Assembly (NCBI RefSeq): GCF_037076465.1
Contig: NZ_AP028908.1
Coordinates: 1,178,001-1,242,000 of the forward strand
DNA length: 64,000 bases
Source: Pectobacterium araliae
GTDB lineage: Bacteria > Pseudomonadota > Gammaproteobacteria > Enterobacterales > Enterobacteriaceae
Reading direction: 5' to 3'
Below, one piece after another: positions 32,503 through 39,283 of this stretch. The notes beneath the pieces are model-generated. The model was not told the origin of the DNA. It ran no database searches and saw nothing but the letters and a program-made list of their open reading frames with translations. Position 1 is the stretch's first letter; the number at the start of each line of letters is the position of its first letter. A program made the position numbers and the translations under genes.

Positions 32503-34656
32503 ATGAAGAGCAGTTCCATTCTTAAACACATCCCCTGGATGATTCTTGGAATCATTGGGGCTGCCAGCCTTGGCGTAGTCGCACTACGTCGTGGCGAGCA
32601 TGTCAGTGCATTATGGATTATTGTTGCTTCTGTCGCCGTTTACCTCGTGGCTTATCGATACTACAGCCTGTATATCGCACAAAAAGTCATGCAGTTGGAC
32701 CCAACCAGAGCAACCCCTGCCGTTGTCAATAACGACGGTCTTAATTATGTGCCGACGAACCGTAACGTCCTGTTCGGGCACCACTTTGCTGCTATCGCTG
32801 GTGCGGGCCCGTTGGTTGGTCCTGTACTGGCCGCGCAGGTCGGCTACTTGCCGGGCACCTTATGGCTGCTGGGCGGCGTGGTGTTGGCGGGTGCCGTGCA
32901 GGACTTCATGGTGCTGTTTATTTCTACCCGCCGCAAAGGGGCGTCGTTAGGCGAAATCGTGAAGGAAGAGCTCGGCTCAGTTCCTGGAACGATTGCACTG
33001 TTCGGCTGCTTCCTCATCATGATCATTATTCTTGCCGTACTGTCGCTGATTGTGGTGAAAGCGTTGGCGGAAAGCCCGTGGGGTGTCTTTACCGTGTGCT
33101 CTACGGTGCCGATCGCGCTGTTCATGGGTATTTACATGCGCTTTATCCGTCCAGGTAAAGTCGGTGAAGTCTCGGTGATAGGGGTCGTGCTGCTGGTATT
33201 GGCGATCTGGTTTGGTGGTGTGGTTGCACACGATCCGTACTGGGGCCCAGCGCTAACCTTCAAAGATACCACCATCACCTTTACGCTGATTGGTTATGCC
33301 TTCGTATCTGCACTGCTACCAGTATGGTTGATTCTGGCACCGCGTGACTATCTGGCGACCTTCCTGAAAATTGGTGTCATCGTTGGTCTGGCGATTGGTA
33401 TCGTGATCCTGAACCCGGATCTGAAAATGCCAGCGGTAACGCAGTTTGTGGATGGATCTGGTCCGGTCTGGAAAGGTACGCTGTTTCCGTTCCTGTTTAT
33501 TACCATTGCCTGTGGTGCCGTGTCTGGCTTCCACGCGTTGATCGCTTCCGGCACCACGCCGAAGCTGCTGGCGAACGAAATGGATGCGCGCTTTATTGGC
33601 TATGGCGCAATGTTGATGGAATCCTTCGTGGCGATCATGGCGTTGGTTGCCGCGTCTATCATTGAACCAGGACTGTACTTCGCGATGAATACTCCGCCAG
33701 CGGCGTTGGGTATTACGATGCCGGATCTGCATCGACTGGGCACGGCGGATGCGCCGATGATTCTGGCACAGTTGCATGACGTATCCGCACATGCGGCGGC
33801 GACCGTTAGTTCCTGGGGTTTCGTGATTTCTCCTGAGCAGATTCTGCAAACGGCGAAAGACATCGGTGAACCTTCCGTTCTGAATCGTGCTGGCGGTGCA
33901 CCAACACTGGCTGTCGGTATCGCACACGTGTTCCACCAGATCATTCCTGGTGCCGACATGGGCTTCTGGTATCACTTCGGTATTCTGTTTGAAGCGTTGT
34001 TCATTCTGACGGCGCTGGATGCGGGGACGCGTTCTGGTCGCTTCATGTTGCAGGATCTGCTGGGTAATTTTGTTCCATTCCTGAAGAAAACGGATTCTCT
34101 GATTGCCGGTATGATCGGTACGGCAGGCTGCGTGGGTCTGTGGGGTTACCTGCTGTATCAAGGCGTGGTTGATCCGCTGGGTGGCGTGAAGAGCCTGTGG
34201 CCGTTGTTTGGTATCTCCAACCAGATGCTGGCTGCGGTAGCGCTGGTGTTGGGGACGGTTATCCTGATTAAAATGAAACGCGCTCAGTACATTTGGGTCA
34301 CGCTGGTTCCGGCGGTTTGGCTGCTGATCTGTACTACTTGGGCACTGGGCCTGAAACTGTTCAGCGACAACCCACAGCTGGAAGGTTTCCTCTATATGGC
34401 GAATATGTTCAAGGGCAAAATTGCCGAAGGTGGTGCCGATTTGAGCGCCCAGCAGATTGCCAATATGAACCATATTGTGATCAATAACTACACTAATGCT
34501 GGCCTGAGCATTCTGTTCCTGTTCGTGGTGTACAGTATTATTGCGTACGGCATTAAAGCGGCGCTGGCGGCACGTAAAGTGGCTGAACGTACCGATCAGG
34601 AAACACCGTATGTACCAGTTCCTGAAGGTGGCGTTAAAGTCTCTTCCGGCCACTAA
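32503..34656 (+). CDS. btsT: Pyruvate/proton symporter BtsT (YjiY, CstA family)
   Basis: A 717-residue CstA-family transporter with about 16-18 membrane helices. The CstA signature is strong (TNRNVLFGHHFAAIAGAGPLVGP, APRDYLATFLKIG, FHALIASGTTPK, LDAGTRSGRFMLQD). Chain and length match E. coli BtsT (716 aa, a high-affinity pyruvate importer under BtsSR control) more closely than CstA, and the following genes yjiX-yjiA are the btsT partners. In E. coli this trio is elsewhere on the chromosome; here it lies between ushA and ybaK. Confidence 0.92.
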   Translation: MKSSSILKHIPWMILGIIGAASLGVVALRRGEHVSALWIIVASVAVYLVAYRYYSLYIAQKVMQLDPTRATPAVVNNDGLNYVPTNRNVLFGHHFAAIAGAGPLVGPVLAAQVGYLPGTLWLLGGVVLAGAVQDFMVLFISTRRKGASLGEIVKEELGSVPGTIALFGCFLIMIIILAVLSLIVVKALAESPWGVFTVCSTVPIALFMGIYMRFIRPGKVGEVSVIGVVLLVLAIWFGGVVAHDPYWGPALTFKDTTITFTLIGYAFVSALLPVWLILAPRDYLATFLKIGVIVGLAIGIVILNPDLKMPAVTQFVDGSGPVWKGTLFPFLFITIACGAVSGFHALIASGTTPKLLANEMDARFIGYGAMLMESFVAIMALVAASIIEPGLYFAMNTPPAALGITMPDLHRLGTADAPMILAQLHDVSAHAAATVSSWGFVISPEQILQTAKDIGEPSVLNRAGGAPTLAVGIAHVFHQIIPGADMGFWYHFGILFEALFILTALDAGTRSGRFMLQDLLGNFVPFLKKTDSLIAGMIGTAGCVGLWGYLLYQGVVDPLGGVKSLWPLFGISNQMLAAVALVLGTVILIKMKRAQYIWVTLVPAVWLLICTTWALGLKLFSDNPQLEGFLYMANMFKGKIAEGGADLSAQQIANMNHIVINNYTNAGLSILFLFVVYSIIAYGIKAALAARKVAERTDQETPYVPVPEGGVKVSSGH

Positions 34657-34723
34657 GTGACTCGCATCCGTCAGATTTTGCGAGACAGCTAGCAAGGCTG
34701 AACGTGAAAGATGACGGGTACAG

Positions 34724-34763
34724 ATACCCTGTATAATGTATAACGTTATACAGGGTATTTTTT
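34724..34763 (+). terminator. Strong terminator between btsT and yjiX
   Basis: A perfect 13-bp stem ATACCCTGTATAA (34724-34736) / TTATACAGGGTAT (34746-34758) followed by a run of T. It lies inside the btsT-yjiX-yjiA unit, so it should lower downstream expression unless read through. Confidence 0.85.
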
Positions 34764-34800
34764 ATCTAGCCGCTATTGCAGGCGTGGTCTGGAGGTAATG

Positions 34801-35004
34801 ATGTTTGGCAATCTGGGAAAAGCAGGAAAATATTTGGGCCAGGCGGCGCGTATGCTGGTCGGTATGCCAGATTATGACACCTATGTGCAGCATATGCAGG
34901 CTAATCACCCGGATAAACCTGCGATGACGTACGAAGAATTCTTCCGCGAACGCCAGCAGGCGCGTTACGGCGGAGACGGCAAAGGCGGGATGCGTTGCTG
35001 TTAA
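34801..35004 (+). CDS. yjiX: YjiX small protein (YbdD/YjiX family)
   Basis: A 67-residue protein, the usual length. Conserved blocks are [21 protein letters not shown], the PDYDTYV segment, [18 protein letters not shown] and a C-terminal GGMRCC. It always accompanies CstA/BtsT transporters; function is not established. The second of two adjacent ATGs (34801) is used because GGAGG at 34791-34795 is 5 nt away; the first would be only 2 nt away. Confidence 0.92.
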   Translation: MFGNLGKAGKYLGQAARMLVGMPDYDTYVQHMQANHPDKPAMTYEEFFRERQQARYGGDGKGGMRCC

Positions 35005-35020
35005 CGACTTGGGATCTGTT

Positions 35021-35983
35021 ATGACTCAACCACTTTATGTCACTATTCTGACCGGGTTTCTCGGTGCTGGGAAAACCACCTTATTACGGCATATCCTGAA
35101 TGCCGAGCACGGCTATAAGATTGCCGTGATTGAAAACGAATTCGGCGAAGTCCCGATTGATAATACGTTGATCGGTGAACGTGCCAGCCAGATTACGACG
35201 CTGAGCAACGGTTGCATCTGCTGCACGCAGTCCAATGAGCTGGCCGATGCGCTGCTCGATCTGGTTGATGGCGTAGATAACGGCACGCTGGATTTTGATC
35301 ACGTCATCATCGAATGCACGGGTATGGCCGATCCGGGGCCAGTTGCACAGACCTTCTTCTCGCATGAGGTGATCTGTGAACGCTTTGTCCTTGATGGGAT
35401 TATCACGCTGGTGGATGCGGTTCATGCGCAACAGCAGCTCGATCAGTTCACCATTGCACAATCGCAGATTGGCTATGCTGACCGCATACTGCTGACCAAA
35501 ACGGATGTGGCAAGTGAGGACGAAACACTGCTACCGCGTCTTCAGCGTATTAACGCGCGTGCACCGATCTACCCTGTGGTACACGGCGATATCGATCTGA
35601 GCGTGCTGTTTAACATCGACGGTTTTGTCCTCAGCGATAAACTGGACGTGAAAACGCCGGTATTTCGCTTTGTTGCTCCCACGCAGAATAACGTGCAGTC
35701 GATTGTGGTGTATCTTGATGATGCCGTTGAGCTTCAGGCTGTCTCCGATGTGATGGAAAATCTGCTGCTGCAATTCTCCGATAATCTACTGCGTTATAAA
35801 GGCATTCTGGCTATCAACGGTGACGACCGTCGCCTGCTGTTTCAGGGCGTCCAGCGCTTGTATAGCGCCGACTGGGACAGAGAATGGCACGCTGATGAAG
35901 AAAGAAAGAGCGTGTTGGTGTTTATTGGTGTGAATTTACCCGAACAGGAAATCCGTGACGCTTTTTCCCGTCTGATGCCGTAA
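35021..35983 (+). CDS. yjiA: COG0523-family GTPase YjiA
   Basis: A 320-residue P-loop GTPase of the CobW/COG0523 metallochaperone-like class. Walker A is GFLGAGKTTLL (residues 11-21), the metal-binding CxCC motif is SNGCICCTQ (about 62-70) and the guanine-specificity motif is LLTKTDV. A CobW C-terminal domain follows. E. coli YjiA binds zinc and other metals, but its physiological client is unknown. It starts 16 bp after yjiX; the ATG at 35021 (MTQPLYVTILTGFLG) matches the family. Confidence 0.92.
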   Translation: MTQPLYVTILTGFLGAGKTTLLRHILNAEHGYKIAVIENEFGEVPIDNTLIGERASQITTLSNGCICCTQSNELADALLDLVDGVDNGTLDFDHVIIECTGMADPGPVAQTFFSHEVICERFVLDGIITLVDAVHAQQQLDQFTIAQSQIGYADRILLTKTDVASEDETLLPRLQRINARAPIYPVVHGDIDLSVLFNIDGFVLSDKLDVKTPVFRFVAPTQNNVQSIVVYLDDAVELQAVSDVMENLLLQFSDNLLRYKGILAINGDDRRLLFQGVQRLYSADWDREWHADEERKSVLVFIGVNLPEQEIRDAFSRLMP

Positions 35984-35999
35984 CGTTTCTGTCTTATTT

Positions 36000-36022
36000 G
36001 TGCTGGTCACTCAGGCCAGCAC
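36000..36022 (+). terminator. Hairpin after yjiA
   Basis: Stem GTGCTGG/CCAGCAC with a 9-nt loop, 16 bp after the yjiA stop; no proper T tract. Confidence 0.5.
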
Positions 36023-36111
36023 CATTGATTCAATCCTATTCTCGCTATATTCCTGATTCTGCTTATGTCGCGTTCTGTCTGGCAGGGGAGTGCCGATTCT
36101 CAAAATGGGAA

Positions 36112-36127
36112 TAGTGCAATTGCACTA
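36112..36127. promoter_or_regulatory. Perfect 16-bp palindrome upstream of the polygalacturonase gene
   Basis: TAGTGCAATTGCACTA, about 120 bp before the ATG. Size and symmetry suggest a dimeric repressor or activator site. I cannot name the regulator; the spacing is not that of NtrC. Confidence 0.45.
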
Positions 36128-36212
36128 AAAAATAACTACCTTATTGTAATTATTACGAATACATCTAAAACGTGATCGCCTCTCGTTTTTTAATGGAATA
36201 TTGGTGGTATTT

Positions 36213-36233
36213 TATTAAAACGATATTTCATTA
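36213..36233 (+). promoter_or_regulatory. Candidate KdgR box of the polygalacturonase gene
   Basis: TATTAAAACGATATTTCATTA resembles the KdgR operator (A-rich half AATRAAA, then TTTCATT). It lies 16 bp before the start codon. KdgR is the pectin-catabolism repressor of soft-rot bacteria, so the position fits, but the left half is imperfect. Confidence 0.45.
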
Positions 36234-36249
36234 TTTAGTGAGGTTAAGT

Positions 36250-37632
36250 ATGCGTAGTGGTCTTGCTCTGTCATTAATGGCTTCCTGCATCACATTGGGT
36301 ATCCAGGCTGGTTCGGCACAAGCGGCCAGTTCAGTAAAATTCCCGGATAAAACCTGTGACGTTACGCAATACGGGGCTGAGGGTCACCGCCTACAGATCG
36401 CACTGAATACTCAAGCTTTTCAGAAAGCGATTGATGATTGCGCTGCGGCTGGCGGAGGTACGGTACACGTCCCTCGCGGTAACTATCTGGTTGATCCGCT
36501 GTTCCTGAAAAGTAACATCAGACTGGATCTGGCAAAAGATGCCACGATTGTTGCATCGACGGAAGAAACGGCATATCGCGCAACGGAACAAACCAAATAC
36601 GCTGAAGCGGAAAATGGCTGGCTTCCCTTTATCAGTATTGCTGATGCACAGAATGTGGCTATCACCGGTCAGGGCACCATTGATGGACAGGGGGCTGTCT
36701 GGTGGGAGCGCTGGCGTGCCAATATTCGTGCAACGGGCAAGAAGGGCGGGACCGATCGCCCCCGTCTGATTTATATCAAAAGTTCCAGCAACGTGCTGGT
36801 GGACGGTGTCACGTTAACCCATTCCCCGAGCTTCCATGTTGTGATGCGTTACTCGCATGATGTGGATGTCAACGGTACGCGAATTCTGTCGCCGTGGCAT
36901 GCGCCAAATACTGATGCTATCGACCCGATCGACAGCCAGAACATCCGTATTACCAACAACTATATCGACTGTAATGACGACCATATCGCGATAAAAGCGG
37001 AGAGGCCGGATAGCCGCTTCCCGAATGGCGTTGTGGATAACATCTATATCGCCAACAATATTCTGAAGCAGGGACGCGGTATTTCCATCGGCAGCGAAAC
37101 CTCCGGCGGCGTGAATAACGTGCTGGTTGAAAATAACCAGTTCGAAGGCTCCATGTATGGTATCCGCATTAAAACTCTGCGTGGTAAAGGCGGTGAAGTG
37201 AAAAACATCACCTACCGTAATACCAAAATGGTGGATGTCGAAATCCCGCTGGTGTTTGCTGCTTACTACAAAGCCGCGCCGATTGTGCAGGCAGAGGTAG
37301 ACAAGATGCTGGCCGAAGGTGGCTTCACGATGGGCGAGCAGATTTATCCGCCGGATACCGATCCTGAACAGCCGTTTGATCAGTACAAGACGCCGCATTT
37401 CAGCAATGTGACGATCGAGAATTTGGAATCGACCGGCAAGACCAAAGCCGCGGCTTACATTATCGGCGTACCGGAAGCGCCACTCAGTGGTTTCCACTTT
37501 GATAATGTACGCATTGATGCGGATAAAGGCATTCGCATCAGGAATGCAGAGCTGCAAACCAAAGGACTGACGCTGAATGTGAAGGAAGGCCCGGTGATGC
37601 AGTTGGATAAAGGGGCAAAAGTCGATCAGTAA
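36250..37632 (+). CDS. Secreted GH28 polygalacturonase
   Basis: A 460-residue pectinase. The signal peptide (residues 1-25, SAQA-A) directs export, with type II secretion out of the cell expected from relatives. The beta-helix carries the GH28 motifs NTDAID (220-225, catalytic Asp222), DD (243-244) and RIK (306-308). The third motif, normally GHG, is GRG (275-277). The family includes PehN and exo-acting PehX enzymes; I cannot decide which. The ATG at 36250 gives a clean signal peptide with GTGAGG upstream; a GTG at 36172 would only add an unlikely 26-residue extension. Confidence 0.88.
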   Translation: MRSGLALSLMASCITLGIQAGSAQAASSVKFPDKTCDVTQYGAEGHRLQIALNTQAFQKAIDDCAAAGGGTVHVPRGNYLVDPLFLKSNIRLDLAKDATIVASTEETAYRATEQTKYAEAENGWLPFISIADAQNVAITGQGTIDGQGAVWWERWRANIRATGKKGGTDRPRLIYIKSSSNVLVDGVTLTHSPSFHVVMRYSHDVDVNGTRILSPWHAPNTDAIDPIDSQNIRITNNYIDCNDDHIAIKAERPDSRFPNGVVDNIYIANNILKQGRGISIGSETSGGVNNVLVENNQFEGSMYGIRIKTLRGKGGEVKNITYRNTKMVDVEIPLVFAAYYKAAPIVQAEVDKMLAEGGFTMGEQIYPPDTDPEQPFDQYKTPHFSNVTIENLESTGKTKAAAYIIGVPEAPLSGFHFDNVRIDADKGIRIRNAELQTKGLTLNVKEGPVMQLDKGAKVDQ

Positions 37633-37645
37633 TCGATTATGAAGC

Positions 37646-37685
37646 GATAGCAGGGGACACACTGGCCGTGGAGTCCTCTGCTATC
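37646..37685 (+). terminator. Terminator-like hairpin after the polygalacturonase gene
   Basis: Stem GATAGCAG/CTGCTATC extended inward by GGAC/GTCC, 14 bp after the stop. A weak pyrimidine tail follows. Confidence 0.55.
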
Positions 37686-37739
37686 TGCTTCGTTCTGATA
37701 TGATAGTGTCCGACAGACTATGCGCGTTTTAGCTCGACA

Positions 37740-38219
37740 TTAATCATTCTTGGCAATATCGGCAAAGGTGGCGCGCAGCAACCGAGCCAAATCGTCTGCT
37801 GACAGTTCAATGTCCAGCCCGCGTTTACCGCCAGAAATAAAAATGGTACCGAATTCGCGTGCTGGTTCATCAATCACCGTCGGCAGCAGTTTCTTCTGTC
37901 CAAGCGGGCTGATCCCTCCTACCAGATAACCTGTGACACGCTGAGCGATGATCGGATCGGCCATATCGGCTTTTTTGGCGGACAGTGCACGGGCGACTTT
38001 CTTGAGATCTAACATGCCAGCGACCGGCGTAACGGCCACGGCGAGGTTTTTCGCATCACCATTTAAGGAAACGAGTAGCGTTTTATAAACCTGCTCTTTA
38101 TTCAGACCCAGCTTTCTGGCCGCCTCCTCGCCAAAATTGGTTTCGTCGCTGTCATGGTGGTAGCTGTGTAGCGTAAAAGCGACCTTGTTCTTCTCAAGTA
38201 AATTGACTGCGGGTGTCAT
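37740..38219 (-). CDS. ybaK: Cys-tRNA(Pro)/Cys-tRNA(Cys) deacylase YbaK
   Basis: A 159-residue YbaK/EbsC editing enzyme that removes cysteine mischarged on tRNA(Pro) in trans, working with prolyl-tRNA synthetase. Family blocks [23 protein letters not shown] (with the catalytic lysine region) and [14 protein letters not shown] are intact; length equals E. coli YbaK. It is followed upstream in transcription by ybaP, in the same order as E. coli. Confidence 0.95.
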   Translation of the reverse strand: MTPAVNLLEKNKVAFTLHSYHHDSDETNFGEEAARKLGLNKEQVYKTLLVSLNGDAKNLAVAVTPVAGMLDLKKVARALSAKKADMADPIIAQRVTGYLVGGISPLGQKKLLPTVIDEPAREFGTIFISGGKRGLDIELSADDLARLLRATFADIAKND

Positions 38220-38289
38220 GATTTCACTGTCCTTAAACCCTTTGTGGGCCTTATCTTGCGGGCGCGGTGGCGCGTCATCGTGTGTTCTT

Positions 38290-39108
38290 TTACGGGGTTT
38301 CTGAATGGCTATTTTTTAGCAGTGAAGGTAAATTTTCATCGCCATACAGATGCAGTGCGCCGACGGCCACAATGTAATTTCCAGGTGGTAGCGCCTGAAG
38401 CTGTTGTTGCCAGCGACGGTTGCGTTGACCCATCAGCAGGTCGGACATTTCATTGCTGAACGTCGCGGGAATATCCGGTTTATATTTTCCGGGTCTGCTG
38501 TCTAGCCACCAGCCTACCATCGTTTGCAGCAGACGGGCATTAGCGTGCCAGTGTTTAATCGTATCTTCCAGCAGTAGCTGGCCGCCCTGCGGCAGTTGTT
38601 GTAACAGATTAACCTGCGTCTGCTGTCCTTCCAGTTCGATAACCTGAATGCCATGAGATTTTGCCGCATTAATTAACTGATAATCAATGCCGTAGTCGGG
38701 GCGTAAGCCCAGAAGTTGGGCCTGTCTTGCTTGCAGCATTAGCGCGACCTGCCAGCCTGGCAGTGTATTGATCGTGTGCTCATCGAAAGAGAGCGATTCG
38801 CAGATTTTCTGCAACTGGCGATAGTTTTCTGGGCTGAGGCGCTGTGCAAGCGGTGGCTCAGCATCGTTCTTACCGAAGGGGGAATGAGAGTCTGAGATAT
38901 CGGCTTCTACGATAAGAGCAGTTGCCTGTCGAAGTTGCTGTAGCAGCGTAGCGGGCAGCGGAGCCATATCCTGGCTACCCATATGAATGCTGCCGACCAG
39001 ATGCAACTGTCGTTCGTTGGTGAGTTGAACATCTATCGCCGGGTAGGCATAAGCTAGTGGTGAAATAAAGCCAAGAAAAGTCGCGATCCTACGCAGCAGT
39101 TGCCCCAT
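38290..39108 (-). CDS. ybaP: TraB/GumN-family protein YbaP
   Basis: A 272-residue protein with an N-terminal signal sequence (about residues 1-22) and the TraB/GumN fold, marked by [13 protein letters not shown] near the start and [13 protein letters not shown] near the end. These paired motifs resemble those of TIKI/erythromycin-esterase-like metalloproteases, but no activity is shown for YbaP. AGGAGG precedes the ATG. It lies 70 bp from ybaK and follows copA in map order. Confidence 0.88.
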   Translation of the reverse strand: MGQLLRRIATFLGFISPLAYAYPAIDVQLTNERQLHLVGSIHMGSQDMAPLPATLLQQLRQATALIVEADISDSHSPFGKNDAEPPLAQRLSPENYRQLQKICESLSFDEHTINTLPGWQVALMLQARQAQLLGLRPDYGIDYQLINAAKSHGIQVIELEGQQTQVNLLQQLPQGGQLLLEDTIKHWHANARLLQTMVGWWLDSRPGKYKPDIPATFSNEMSDLLMGQRNRRWQQQLQALPPGNYIVAVGALHLYGDENLPSLLKNSHSETP

Positions 39109-39246
39109 TGATTCTGCCTCCTGATGTGTGAATAACTATGCTAAACGCTAGGTGCGGAACAATACAAGAGATACCGAAGTTAGAGTGAGCGCGGTTAAAT
39201 GGGGCTGGCGGACGGCGATAAAGATCACGATGATTTTCGGTAAGGG

Positions 39247-39281
39247 AAAATGCGGCGAGTCTTAACAACGCGCCGCATTTT
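39247..39281 (-). terminator. Terminator of copA
   Basis: Stem AAAATGCGGCG (39247-39257) / CGCCGCATTTT (39271-39281). On the minus strand the stem ends in ATTTT just beyond the copA stop. Confidence 0.85.
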
Positions 39282-39283
39282 TA

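Noticed and set aside
33316-34695. A 459-codon minus-strand frame opposite btsT
   Set aside because: Composition is that of an antisense shadow (rich in His, Arg, Gln), it has no recognisable domain, and btsT on the plus strand is a clear conserved gene.
36814-37662. A 282-codon minus-strand frame opposite the polygalacturonase gene
   Set aside because: It overlaps a gene with complete GH28 motifs and looks like reverse-complement translation.
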